The translations under genes and the position numbers were made by a program. A DNA stretch of 64,000 nucleotides, taken from positions 1 to 64,000 of the forward strand of contig NZ_CAKKNT010000005.1 of assembly GCF_918814755.1 (NCBI RefSeq), read 5' to 3'. The notes under the pieces are model-generated. The model did not search any database and was not told where the DNA came from. It saw nothing but the letters and a program-made list of their open reading frames with translations. Shown piece by piece: positions 25,006-33,592 of this stretch. Position 1 is the first letter of the stretch; each line of letters starts with the position of its first letter. Source of the DNA: Periweissella ghanensis. Lineage in GTDB: Bacteria; Bacillota; Bacilli; Lactobacillales; Lactobacillaceae.

Positions 25006-27381
25006 TTACTTCAACGTAACAATCGTCGCCCCATCGCCACCAGCATTTGCATTCGCGTAGTTAAACGACTTAACGCGTGGATGTGAACGTAGTAATTCTT
25101 GTACCCCCTTACGTAGTGCCCCGGTTCCTTTACCGTGAATAATTTCAATCGTTCCTAAATTACTCAAGACAGCACTATCGATATAGCGATCCACTTCACC
25201 CATCGCAGCATCATAACGTTTACCGCGTAAATCAAGTGACGCACTAATTCGTTGGCGTACACCACCTTTAACTGTTGCACGTTGTTTAGGGGCTGCTTTA
25301 GGCTTAGCTTCTTTGGGTAAGTTTTGCTTTTCAAGATCTTCGGTTTCAACCACCATCTTCAAAATTCCCATTTGGACTTGCCAAGCATCGGCCCCATGTT
25401 TTTTCAATAAGACCCCTTGTTGGCCATATGATTTAACTAAGACATCATCGCCTTCTTTAAATTCATGTTTCCGTTTTTCACGCGCCAGTACTTTGTTTTT
25501 CTTAAGGTCAACATCTTGGTGTAATGAATTAATTGCACCTTTTTGGGCAATCAATTCATTTTCTTTAATGTTTTGACCGGCATTAAGTTGCATTTTGCGT
25601 AAATCACTAATAATCTTGTCAGCCCGCTTTTTAGTGTCGGCTACAATATGGTTAGCTTCCTTTTTGGCATCAATTAATTCACGATCTTTGGCCCGTTCAA
25701 GCTTATCTTGTTGCGTTTCCAACGTTGCGGCCCGTTCGTTGGCTTGGGCTAATTTCTCATCAAGTTCAGCCACTTTGGCAATAACTTCTTGACGTTTAGC
25801 GACTAAATCAGCAATCATTTCGTTTAAGTCTTGTGAGTCTTGACTCGTTAATGAACGTGCTTCATCAATAATACTTTGATCAAGTCCTAACCGTTTTGAA
25901 ATTTCTAAGGCATTTGAACGACCTGGCACCCCAAGCATAAAGCGATATGTGGGCTTTAATGACTCAACATCAAATTCCATTGAGGCATTGATGGTTTGCG
26001 CACGATTAAAGCCGTATGCTTTCAATTCGGGATAGTGGGTCGTTGCAACCACATAACTACCTTTTTCACCAAGGGCGTCTAAAATGGCAATCGCTAATGA
26101 AGCCCCTTCTTGCGGATCAGTCCCCGCTCCAAGCTCATCAACAATTACTAATGATTTTTCATCAGCATTAGCCAAAATATCAATAATATTAACCATATGC
26201 GAACTAAACGTTGATAAAGATTGTTCAATTGATTGTTCATCCCCAATATCGGCATAAATTTCATCAAAGATACCAACAGTTGAAAACTCATCAGCGGTAA
26301 TATAGAGCCCTGATTGGGCCATGGCTTGTAAGATTGCCAAAGTTTTAATAGTAATGGTCTTCCCACCAGTATTTGGTCCCGTGATAATAATCGCTTGATA
26401 GTCCTCACCAATTACAATATCATTGGCGACCACTTTATGTTGGTCGATCAATGGGTGGCGGGCTTGCCGTAAGTTAATATGATTTGCTTCGCTAACTAAT
26501 GGCTCGGTTGCCTTCATCGCATACGCGTGCATTGCTTTGGCATTGACAAAATCAAAGTGTCCCAAAATAACGGCATTATTTAAAATATCATTAGCCATGG
26601 GGCGAATTAATTCTGACAATTCCATCAAGATACGATGCTCTTCATGTAATTCCGCGACTTGGGCTTGGCGCAGGCGATTATTCATATCAACCACTGCTTG
26701 GGGTTCGATATATAACGTTTGCCCCGTTTGCGATTGGTCATGAACGACCCCACCAAATTTATTCCGATATTCAGCTTTAACTGGTAATACATAACGTTCA
26801 TTACGCATCGTAATCAATGCATCAGTTAAATAATCCGCTGATTTACCGCGCGTGTATTCTTGCATTTTTTGGCGAATCGCTTGTTCAGTCGTCGTAATTT
26901 TTTGGCGAATTTGCTTTAATTCAAATGAAGCCTCATCAGTAATGCGACCATCAAGTTCAAGCGCCGTGTTTAAGCGTTTGGTCACAGCAGGTAAGGTAAT
27001 AATTTTAGCAGCCAAATCATACAACCGCAATAGTTCAAGGTGCTTATCTTCTCGTAATTCATCAAAGAAATTCACCATACTACCGGATGCTTGCAAGACC
27101 CGACTGACTTGGGATAATTCAGTTCCACTTAAACTAGCGTCCATTTCTAGTCGTTTCATATGGGGTGTAATATTCATTAATTTGGGTAAAATAATCCCCC
27201 CCGCCACGCGATAAATTAAGACCGCATCGTGCGTATCAGCGAGCCATTTACGCATTAAATCAGGATTGTTAGTTGGCTGTAATTTAGCTAACTCATTTTG
27301 TCCAGCTTCCGAAGTCAAATAACTTGCAAGTTGGGCTTTAACTTTTTCATATTCTAGTGTTTCTAATACTCGTTTATTCAC
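25006..27381 (-). CDS. mutS2: MutS2 ATPase with Smr nuclease domain
   Basis: 791 residues. MutS-type ATPase core with GPNTGGKTITIKT near 330, VDELGAGTDPQEGA (Walker B) near 410 and TTHYPELKAYG; long coiled coil about 510-640; C-terminal Smr domain with LDLRGKRYDAAMGEVD near 720 and HGKGTGALRKGVQ near 752. MutS2 suppresses recombination and, in B. subtilis, also acts in ribosome collision rescue. Start GTG 27381 with AAAGGG. Follows cvpA by 20 nt; zapA-cvpA-mutS2 is a conserved trio. Confidence 0.96.
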   Translation of the reverse strand: MNKRVLETLEYEKVKAQLASYLTSEAGQNELAKLQPTNNPDLMRKWLADTHDAVLIYRVAGGIILPKLMNITPHMKRLEMDASLSGTELSQVSRVLQASGSMVNFFDELREDKHLELLRLYDLAAKIITLPAVTKRLNTALELDGRITDEASFELKQIRQKITTTEQAIRQKMQEYTRGKSADYLTDALITMRNERYVLPVKAEYRNKFGGVVHDQSQTGQTLYIEPQAVVDMNNRLRQAQVAELHEEHRILMELSELIRPMANDILNNAVILGHFDFVNAKAMHAYAMKATEPLVSEANHINLRQARHPLIDQHKVVANDIVIGEDYQAIIITGPNTGGKTITIKTLAILQAMAQSGLYITADEFSTVGIFDEIYADIGDEQSIEQSLSTFSSHMVNIIDILANADEKSLVIVDELGAGTDPQEGASLAIAILDALGEKGSYVVATTHYPELKAYGFNRAQTINASMEFDVESLKPTYRFMLGVPGRSNALEISKRLGLDQSIIDEARSLTSQDSQDLNEMIADLVAKRQEVIAKVAELDEKLAQANERAATLETQQDKLERAKDRELIDAKKEANHIVADTKKRADKIISDLRKMQLNAGQNIKENELIAQKGAINSLHQDVDLKKNKVLAREKRKHEFKEGDDVLVKSYGQQGVLLKKHGADAWQVQMGILKMVVETEDLEKQNLPKEAKPKAAPKQRATVKGGVRQRISASLDLRGKRYDAAMGEVDRYIDSAVLSNLGTIEIIHGKGTGALRKGVQELLRSHPRVKSFNYANANAGGDGATIVTLK

Positions 27382-27401
27382 AATTTAACCCTTTCAATTA
27401 A

Positions 27402-27947
27402 TCAAAAGCGAAAATTACCATTTAACCACCATTGATAGATGGCGTGTGATAAAATCGGCGTTTGATCTAAAATCGTATTCAAATATGGTGCCGCAATAAA
27501 TTGTTGTTGCACCCATGCAATATTCATGACTGATAATAGTTGTAACGCAAAGAAACCAATCAGATACGTTAAAACTAAGTTGATAATTCCACCTAAAAGG
27601 GCATTAACGGTACTAACAACCGGGATTTTCTTAATAAAATGCAAGCTCCGTAAAATCGAGTGCACAAATAATCCACCGATAAAGTAAATCACCGTAAACC
27701 CTAAACCGGCACCTAAAAATTGTGACCCTTGATTGACTAATTGATTAGGGGCGCCAGGGCGAAATGCTACAAAAGTATCACCTAAAAAATTAGTCAACAG
27801 CGTACCTAATGGATGGGCAAATAGCAGTGCCACAATCCCTAATAAAAAATATCCAATAACCCGTGCAATTGTATTAACGAGCCCATAGCGATATCCTTGC
27901 ATAAATGCTAATATCAACGCCAAGCCAAAAATAATACCTATGATCAT
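27402..27947 (-). CDS. CvpA family membrane protein
   Basis: 181 residues with four hydrophobic segments (about 1-20, 28-48, 80-100, 110-140), matching the CvpA/YshB family. In E. coli CvpA is tied to colicin V production and envelope stress; the Firmicutes homologue has no firm role. Placed 3 nt after zapA and 20 nt before mutS2. Confidence 0.9.
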   Translation of the reverse strand: MIIGIIFGLALILAFMQGYRYGLVNTIARVIGYFLLGIVALLFAHPLGTLLTNFLGDTFVAFRPGAPNQLVNQGSQFLGAGLGFTVIYFIGGLFVHSILRSLHFIKKIPVVSTVNALLGGIINLVLTYLIGFFALQLLSVMNIAWVQQQFIAAPYLNTILDQTPILSHAIYQWWLNGNFRF

Positions 27948-27950
27948 TAC

Positions 27951-28217
27951 CTATTCTCCATCTATCAAATTAACATTATCGGGTGCCGTTAATTCTTCCA
28001 ATTCATCTTGAATTTTTAATTGATCAGAAATCGAATTAAATGCCAATAATAATGCTTGGTCTTGTCGTGATAATTTTGGCGCCAGTTTTTGAATTTGGTC
28101 AAGTTCATCATTTAATTTTTTTGTTACTGCAGCCATATGCTCAACGCTACTATTGCCGACAATCGTAAAATCGCGATCACCTAAACGAGCCCGATATCTA
28201 CGCTTTTCATCTGCCAT
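27951..28217 (-). CDS. zapA: Cell division protein ZapA
   Basis: Small FtsZ-bundling protein that stabilises the Z-ring. 88 residues from ATG 28217 (AAGGACGG eight bases upstream). The start RRYRARLGDRDFTIVGNSS and the C-terminal coiled coil (45-80, ALLLAFNSISDQLKIQDEL) match the family. First gene of zapA-cvpA-mutS2, divergent from rnhC. Confidence 0.92.
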   Translation of the reverse strand: MADEKRRYRARLGDRDFTIVGNSSVEHMAAVTKKLNDELDQIQKLAPKLSRQDQALLLAFNSISDQLKIQDELEELTAPDNVNLIDGE

Positions 28218-28393
28218 CTTCAAACCGTCCTTTATTATCTTAGTAGTAAATATTTTTGTTTACTACACACCTAAGTTTAATTATACAAAAAAAACCGCCT
28301 TTGAACCAAACATAATCATGATAATGCCCAATTTTAAATGGTTTTGTTGTGTATAATTAGAATTATTACTACAAAAAGAAAGTGAGCTCAGCC

Positions 28394-29326
28394 ATGTCGA
28401 TTGTTATTCAAACTACCGCCAAGCAATTAACCACGATTGCGCAGCACTATTCATCAAATACCACTATTCCAGCCGGCGCAGTTTTCCGCTACAAAGGTAC
28501 CGGGGTTATGGTCACTGGTTATAAATCAGGTAAAGTGATGTTCCAAGGCCAAAATGAAGGTATTGAATCACAAAAATGGGCTTCAGCGACATCAAATACA
28601 TCAACTACCAAAACAACTGCTAACGCCCGTAAAACACCAACTAAAGTAACTGCTAACTTACCAGCGAACCTCGCTAACTTAGGCGTCCTTGGCTCTGATG
28701 AAGTTGGCACTGGTTCCTATTTTGGTCCGTTAACTGTCGTAGCAGTCTACGTTGCCCCGGAACACATTGCCACCTTGCAACGGCTGGGCATTGCCGATTC
28801 AAAGACCCTCACTGATGCTAATATTACAACCTTAGCTGAAAAATTAATCAGTATGCTCCCCTACCACATTGTTAATATTATGCCACCTGCTTATAACCAA
28901 TATAATCAAACGCTAAATGCTAATGAAATTAAAGCTCATGGGCATAACCGGGCGTTAGGAGCTGTCTTGGCTAAAATGGCCCCCGAAAAACCGGCGGCCA
29001 TTTTAATCGATCAGTTCACGCCCGCGAACACTTATTGGCGCTATTTAAGTAAATTAGATTACGTAGTCAAAGAAAACGTCTACTTTGCCACAAAAGCTGA
29101 GCAATTACACGTTGCCGTAGCGGCGGCTTCAATTATTGCACGTTACGTTGAACTTAAAGCCATGCAAGAACTCAGCGCCCAAGCCCACTGTGAATTACCC
29201 GTTGGTGCTGGTAAGAACGTTGATAAAATTGCGGCGAAATTAATCTTACAAGGCATTGATTTAAGTCAGTATGCTAAGTTACATTTTGCGAATACCGAAA
29301 AAGCCCACCGTCTCGCAAAAAAATAA
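28394..29326 (+). CDS. rnhC: Ribonuclease HIII
   Basis: Removes RNA from RNA:DNA hybrids. 310 residues; ATG 28394 is used, as the GTG four codons earlier overlaps the ribosome site. N-terminal TBP-like substrate-binding domain (about 1-85), Thr/Lys-rich linker, then the RNase H2-type fold with GSDEVGTGSYFGP near 98-110 (catalytic D and E), ADSKTLTD, LIDQF and the VAAASIIARY helix. Divergent from zapA, as in many Firmicutes; ended by the repeat at 29333. Confidence 0.96.
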   Translation: MSIVIQTTAKQLTTIAQHYSSNTTIPAGAVFRYKGTGVMVTGYKSGKVMFQGQNEGIESQKWASATSNTSTTKTTANARKTPTKVTANLPANLANLGVLGSDEVGTGSYFGPLTVVAVYVAPEHIATLQRLGIADSKTLTDANITTLAEKLISMLPYHIVNIMPPAYNQYNQTLNANEIKAHGHNRALGAVLAKMAPEKPAAILIDQFTPANTYWRYLSKLDYVVKENVYFATKAEQLHVAVAAASIIARYVELKAMQELSAQAHCELPVGAGKNVDKIAAKLILQGIDLSQYAKLHFANTEKAHRLAKK

Positions 29327-29332
29327 AATAAC

Positions 29333-29490
29333 GGGCTTGTGCCATAACGCTTTTCGAGTACTAAATTACTACCAAAACGCACTCCAGAAGTCCAATATAT
29401 TCGTAATACGACAAAATCCTCTATGAAGACTTTTCTTCATAGAGGATTTTTAGTGTATTTCTCGATATCGTCTGACTTCTGTCACAGCTC
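29333..29490. repeat. 158-bp palindromic repeat, intact copy
   Basis: Sits between the convergent rnhC and uspA genes. The ends are inverted repeats (GGGCTTGTGCCATAAC from the left, GAGCTGTGACAGAAG from the right). The centre has the CCTCTATGAAG...CTTCATAGAGG hairpin with flanking A/T runs, so it also works as a two-way terminator. It is the reverse complement of the IS3-split copy at 11184-12826. No ORF inside: a MITE-like or bacterial interspersed element. Confidence 0.85.
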
Positions 29491-29497
29491 TTTTATT

Positions 29498-29947
29498 TTA
29501 ACGAACTACCAAGACAGATACTGGTGAGTACTTCGCCACATATCCCGCTTGGCTACCCATGTATTTACCAAGCCCTTTTTTAGCGGCCGCCGCACCGACA
29601 ACCACTAAGTCAGGTTTTACATCCGGAATAACGTCCTTCACAATCGTTTCACCGGGTTCACCCTCAGCAAAAACAACGTGAACTTCTTTAACTCCGGCTT
29701 CAAGAGCTTGGTGTTTATAATCATGTAAACGTTGCTCGACTTTGGCCCGTTTTTCCGTCAACTTTTCTTTATCTAAAGCTTCAAAGACATTTAGCGTGTC
29801 TGTTTCTAACACCGTTACAATGTGTAATAGTGAATCATCTTCGAGGGCGTGGCTAACCGCATTTAAAAATGCAAATTGTGCGTCCGCTGAATCATCAACC
29901 CCCACTAAAATATTTTTATGCTTTGGTAATGAGAAATTTTCACCCAT
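29498..29947 (-). CDS. Universal stress protein (UspA family)
   Basis: 149 residues with the UspA fold: ILVGVDDSADAQFAF near 13-27 and the ATP-binding-type end VVVGAAAAKKGLGKYMGSQAGYV near 115-137. The nucleotide loop usually reads G-2x-G-9x-G-S/T; here G-A-A-A-A-K-K-G-L-G-K-Y-M-G-S, so ATP binding is plausible. Follows mntH by 18 nt on the same strand and may be co-expressed with it. Confidence 0.9.
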   Translation of the reverse strand: MGENFSLPKHKNILVGVDDSADAQFAFLNAVSHALEDDSLLHIVTVLETDTLNVFEALDKEKLTEKRAKVEQRLHDYKHQALEAGVKEVHVVFAEGEPGETIVKDVIPDVKPDLVVVGAAAAKKGLGKYMGSQAGYVAKYSPVSVLVVR

Positions 29948-29965
29948 TTATCATGGCCTTCTTTC

Positions 29966-31333
29966 CTAAAAGAGTCGAATTAACTGTTGGACAATATTAA
30001 TAACTAATTGGAAATTCAAAATTGTCAATCCAATTGCTGATATCCAAGCGATAATTGAAATCCAGAGTGGATTAGCATACTCACCCATTACTTTCTTTGA
30101 ACCAGTAAACCAAATCAATGGAATCATTGTAAATGGCAAAGCAATTGATAAGAAGACTTGTGAATAGACAAGTAAATTATCCATCGCACCTTCTGTACCA
30201 CCCCAGACAATTGCTGCGATGATAACTGGTACAACGGCAATTACCCGGGTAATTAACCGCCGGGCCCACATTGGAATTTTCAAATGAATGAAACCTTCCA
30301 TAACGATTTGTCCTGTCAAAGTTCCTGTAATGGTTGCATTTTGACCTGATGCCAACAAAGCAATCGCAAACAAGGTTGAAAGGACTGGTGAGGCAATTCC
30401 CTTAGCAATATTATTATCACTCAAGGCGCGATACAAATCCCCAAACGCTTGCAATTGATCACCATGACCAAAGAACAACGCTGCTCCTAAAATAAGTAAC
30501 AATGCATTAATAAAGGTTGCCCCAATTAATTGAATGTTTGAATCCCACGTAGTAAAACGTAAAGCATTTCGTACTTCAGCTGGGTCTTCATGATTAATTG
30601 CCCGCGTTTGAGCAATTGATGAGTGGAGATACAAATTGTGAGGCATCACAGTTGCCCCAATAATACCCAATGCTAATAATAATTGATCATGGTGGAAAAT
30701 TTCGGGACGGGGTAAAATACCACCCGCGATACCGGCAATGCTTGGTTTTGAAAGAATCACCAAGTAAAGGAAAATCCCAAGAATTGATAAAATTAATGTA
30801 ATAACAATTGTTTCAATTTTACGGAATCCTAATTTTGTTAATAATAATAGCAAGAACACGTCTAATACTGTTAACATCACCCCAACAACTAACGGTAAGC
30901 CAAAAAGTAAGTTAAGGGCAATCGCACCCCCAATGACTTCTGCAATATCCGTTGCCATAATCGCCAATTCCGTCATAATCCATAAAACAAACCCAATTGG
31001 TTTATTAGTCCGATGACGAATTGCTTGGGCTAAATCCATCCGTGTTACAATTCCTAATTTAGCAGCCATGTATTGCATAATCATCGCGATAATTCCGGAA
31101 ATAATAACAACAGATAAGAGTAGATAACGATACTGGGCCCCCCCAACAATTGAGGTAATCCAGTTACCTGGATCCATATATCCCACGGCAACTAAGGCAC
31201 CTGGTCCACTAAATGCAAACAGCGTGCGCCAAAAACCGGCATTTTTTGGTACTTCAACGGATCCGTTGACTTCCTCCAAACTTGCTGCATCTTCATCAAG
31301 TGCAAACTTGTTTTGTGTTTCTTCTTTCGTCAT
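29966..31333 (-). CDS. mntH: Mn2+/H+ symporter of the NRAMP family (MntH)
   Basis: Imports manganese, which lactic acid bacteria use heavily against oxidative stress. 455 residues from ATG 31333 (AAGGAGGAG five bases upstream). Eleven hydrophobic segments; metal-binding DPGNW at 54-58 in helix 1 and [10 protein letters not shown] in helix 6, both intact. The N-terminal 30 residues are acidic and cytosolic. The reading frame is open for another 31 codons into the leader, but that part has no good ribosome site. Grouped with two more metal transporters and perR. Confidence 0.95.
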   Translation of the reverse strand: MTKEETQNKFALDEDAASLEEVNGSVEVPKNAGFWRTLFAFSGPGALVAVGYMDPGNWITSIVGGAQYRYLLLSVVIISGIIAMIMQYMAAKLGIVTRMDLAQAIRHRTNKPIGFVLWIMTELAIMATDIAEVIGGAIALNLLFGLPLVVGVMLTVLDVFLLLLLTKLGFRKIETIVITLILSILGIFLYLVILSKPSIAGIAGGILPRPEIFHHDQLLLALGIIGATVMPHNLYLHSSIAQTRAINHEDPAEVRNALRFTTWDSNIQLIGATFINALLLILGAALFFGHGDQLQAFGDLYRALSDNNIAKGIASPVLSTLFAIALLASGQNATITGTLTGQIVMEGFIHLKIPMWARRLITRVIAVVPVIIAAIVWGGTEGAMDNLLVYSQVFLSIALPFTMIPLIWFTGSKKVMGEYANPLWISIIAWISAIGLTILNFQLVINIVQQLIRLF

Positions 31334-31376
31334 GAACTCCTCCTTCTTTGAAAGGAAATTCCTAGTACGTGTCGAA

Positions 31377-31393
31377 CAAAGTAAATTACTTTG
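31377..31393. promoter_or_regulatory. 17-bp palindrome in the mntH leader
   Basis: CAAAGTAA-A-TTACTTTG, perfect arms, about 95-110 bases after the likely start of transcription and about 45 bases before the mntH ATG. Could be an operator for a DtxR/MntR-type repressor or an RNA hairpin; neither is proven. Confidence 0.35.
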
Positions 31394-31494
31394 CAATCTA
31401 ATGCGCTTCGAGAACATTCGTTGCATAACTCCAATTGCAGACAGACTACGATCTCTTTCAGATATTCTGCATCGTAATTTCTACGACAACAATA

Positions 31495-31524
31495 ATTATA
31501 CCGAATAATACTAGTTGTTGTAAA
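31495..31524 (-). promoter_or_regulatory. mntH promoter
   Basis: Minus-strand TTTACA (31519-31524), 18-base spacer, TATAAT (31495-31500). Gives a leader of about 155 nt before mntH, long enough for post-transcription control. I did not find the conserved core of a yybP-ykoY manganese riboswitch in it. Confidence 0.65.
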
Positions 31525-31562
31525 ATATATTACTAAAACGAAACAGAAACCTTGCATAACTT

Positions 31563-32237
31563 TTAAAAAAGTAAGCCAATGCCATAGTGAATCGCAATAG
31601 TAATTAAACTAATGATTACATTTCTAATAATCGCACGTTTAACAAGCCCTTGTCCAATTTTTGCACTTAAATAACCGATAATACCCGCAGTTAATGCTGT
31701 GACGATAATTGTGCCCCAAAACCGTAAATCGGGCGGTAAAAAAAGCATCGCAATTAATGGTAGTAACCCTGCTAAAGCAGCAGATACAAGCGATGCCACC
31801 GCCGCTTCAATCGGATTCATATAATGGCCTAAATCAATATTATATTTAACATTCACCACGGTTGCTAATGGTTGTTTCATCAATAATTCGGCGGCAATCG
31901 CATTGGCAGTTCCTTGACTAACGCCCCGACTAACATAGTGCTCAGCCACTGCGCCTAATTGGCCTTGATAATCGTCCTTTAAGTTACGTTCTTCTAATGC
32001 AACGGCTGCTTTTTCGGTATCACTTTGTGAACTAACGGAAGCATATTCACCACCAGCCATTGAAAAAGCACATGCAACTAAGTCAGCAAAGCCAGCTAAT
32101 AAAATCGTAAACCGATTAGGCGTAGCTGCAGCCACACTAAATAACACGCCAACAACTGTTAAAATTCCATCATTTGAGCCTAAGACACCGGCCCGAATTG
32201 CGTTTAAACGTTCATCCATATTTTGTTTTTTAGCCAT
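31563..32237 (-). CDS. VIT1/CCC1-family transporter (Fe2+/Mn2+), second copy
   Basis: 224-residue membrane protein of the VIT1/CCC1 family, members of which move Fe2+ or Mn2+ out of the cytosol. Helices near 20-40, 45-60, 150-175, 180-195 and 200-220; conserved GVLGSNDGILTVVGV and AGGEYASVSSQSDTEKA (metal-binding region). About 45 percent similar by eye to the gene upstream, 12 nt away, so a tandem duplicate. Both may form a heteromer or act separately. Confidence 0.88.
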   Translation of the reverse strand: MAKKQNMDERLNAIRAGVLGSNDGILTVVGVLFSVAAATPNRFTILLAGFADLVACAFSMAGGEYASVSSQSDTEKAAVALEERNLKDDYQGQLGAVAEHYVSRGVSQGTANAIAAELLMKQPLATVVNVKYNIDLGHYMNPIEAAVASLVSAALAGLLPLIAMLFLPPDLRFWGTIIVTALTAGIIGYLSAKIGQGLVKRAIIRNVIISLITIAIHYGIGLLF

Positions 32238-32249
32238 GATTTCACTCCA

Positions 32250-32957
32250 TTATAAGCTTACAAGGTAACCCATTAAAAAAGTCACCAACATCGTTATAAC
32301 ACCACTTACAAAGTTCCGTAGCATCCCCCGTTTTGGATCCGCATTCCCTAAACGCGCCGCTAAGTAACCAGTAATTAATAAGGCGATGGCCACCGCGATA
32401 AATGTCCCGCCAATATTAAATGTTTTTGGCAACAAGGTAATCGCAACTAACGGTAAAATTGATCCTAAGGGAAATGAAATCATCGAAGCCAACGCTGCTG
32501 CATACGGATTAGTAAAATCATTAATTTCAAAGCCATACCGTTCCCGAACAACTGTTGCTAATGCATCCCCGGTCATCATTTCTTCAGTCGCCTTATGGGC
32601 TAAATTTGTAGAAATCCCTTGTGCAATGTATTTTTGTTCCACAAATTGATATTCAGCTGCATAATTAGCTTTTAATGCCGCCGCTTGGGTTTGAATAGCC
32701 GCTTTTTGGGTATCTTTTTGTGAATTAACCGATACATATTCACCCATTGCCATCGAAACCGTTCCGGCAAGCATGCCCGCTAATCCCGAAATCAAAATGG
32801 CAAAACTGCTTGTCCGGGCCCCTGCAACCCCAATAACAATCGCAGCCACGGATAAAATACCATCATTGGCCCCCATCACGCTAGCTCGTAAAATATTAAT
32901 TTTTTGTGCCAAACTAATTTTTTTAACTTGTTGCATCGGTTCTTCTTTTACATTCAT
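32250..32957 (-). CDS. VIT1/CCC1-family transporter (Fe2+/Mn2+), first copy
   Basis: 235 residues, same architecture as its downstream neighbour: SVMGANDGILSVAAIVIGV and AMGEYVSVNSQKDTQKAA near the first helices, three helices in the C-terminal third. Start ATG 32957 after AAGAAGGGCG. Its promoter overlaps the perfect Per box at 32998-33020, so repression by PerR (encoded divergently) with metal or peroxide as signal is likely. Metal specificity cannot be told from the sequence. Confidence 0.9.
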   Translation of the reverse strand: MNVKEEPMQQVKKISLAQKINILRASVMGANDGILSVAAIVIGVAGARTSSFAILISGLAGMLAGTVSMAMGEYVSVNSQKDTQKAAIQTQAAALKANYAAEYQFVEQKYIAQGISTNLAHKATEEMMTGDALATVVRERYGFEINDFTNPYAAALASMISFPLGSILPLVAITLLPKTFNIGGTFIAVAIALLITGYLAARLGNADPKRGMLRNFVSGVITMLVTFLMGYLVSL

Positions 32958-32997
32958 TTTTCGCCCTTCTTACGCTATAATAGAGTTAGTATATTTC

Positions 32998-33020
32998 TTA
33001 TTTAGAATTATTCTAAATAA
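32998..33020. promoter_or_regulatory. Perfect Per/Fur box between VIT1 genes and perR
   Basis: Eleven-base arms TTATTTAGAAT and ATTCTAAATAA around a single T, perfectly symmetrical. Fits the TTAGAATnATTCTAA pattern bound by Fur-family regulators. It lies at the transcription start of the minus-strand promoter and upstream of perR, so it can control both. Confidence 0.85.
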
Positions 33021-33021
33021 A

Positions 33022-33050
33022 ATAATAGCACTTTTTTATAAAAAGTACAA
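33022..33050 (-). promoter_or_regulatory. Promoter of the VIT1 gene pair
   Basis: Minus-strand TTGTAC (33045-33050), 17-base spacer, TATTAT (33022-33027). The predicted start falls inside the Per box, so bound regulator would block transcription. Confidence 0.6.
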
Positions 33051-33080
33051 GGTCTAATTTATATGAAAGAAGGTCTCGTA

Positions 33081-33524
33081 TTGACTACTCACGAACTCGA
33101 AAACGCCCTTGACTTCCTCCGCCAAAAAGGACTGCGGATTACTAGGCAACGTTCACTCATTTTAAATTATTTAATTACCCAACATAATCATCCCACGGCC
33201 GAAGAGATATTTAACACCTTAAAAGCGGCAGATGCTAATCTTAGTTTAGCGACTGTCTATAACACGTTAGATTTATTTATTGAGCATCATCTTGTGGTCA
33301 ATTTAGCTAGTAATGATGATAAGCAGCATTTTGATTACTTTGCACACCCCCATTATCACGTCATCTGTAGTGTTTGTGGGCGGATTGAAGATGTCTTTGA
33401 CTTTAGTTTTAATCCACTCTTAGACCACGCCCAAGCGCATACTGATTATCAAATTGATCATGCGGCCGTCGAAGTCTTTGGGGTCTGCCCGACTTGCCAA
33501 GCTAAGCAAAAAAATAGCAAATAA
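33081..33524 (+). CDS. perR: Peroxide-sensing regulator PerR
   Basis: Fur-family metal-dependent repressor. TTG 33081, preceded by GAAGG, is taken as start: the 147-residue product then begins MTTHELENAL like B. subtilis MAAHELKEAL, and all key residues fall on the B. subtilis PerR numbers: sensing site H37, D85, H91, H93, D104 and structural zinc C96, C99, C136, C139. D85 (instead of the Fur-type glutamate) marks PerR. The winged-helix part is 1-80, the dimer domain 81-147. An upstream in-frame ATG (33063) overlaps the ribosome site. Divergent from the VIT1 genes with a shared Per box. Confidence 0.93.
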   Translation: MTTHELENALDFLRQKGLRITRQRSLILNYLITQHNHPTAEEIFNTLKAADANLSLATVYNTLDLFIEHHLVVNLASNDDKQHFDYFAHPHYHVICSVCGRIEDVFDFSFNPLLDHAQAHTDYQIDHAAVEVFGVCPTCQAKQKNSK

Positions 33525-33555
33525 AAAGCCGATTACAAAATGTAATCGGCTTTTT
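33523..33555. terminator. Two-way terminator between perR and pyk
   Basis: Perfect 15-bp arms AAAAAGCCGATTACA / TGTAATCGGCTTTTT with an AAA loop; overlaps the perR stop codon and precedes the pyk stop. Serves the convergent genes. Confidence 0.85.
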
Positions 33556-33592
33556 CAATGTTCACTAAATTAGCAAACATTGCTTTCTTTAA

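Noticed and set aside
31400-31490. yybP-ykoY manganese riboswitch in the mntH leader
   Set aside because: The conserved loop sequences of that class are not present.
31330-31557. 75-residue minus-strand frame across the mntH promoter
   Set aside because: It starts upstream of the -35/-10 boxes, has no ribosome site and overlaps the mntH leader in another frame.
33063-33524. Fur or Zur rather than PerR
   Set aside because: Aspartate at position 85 and the exact PerR metal-site positions favour PerR.
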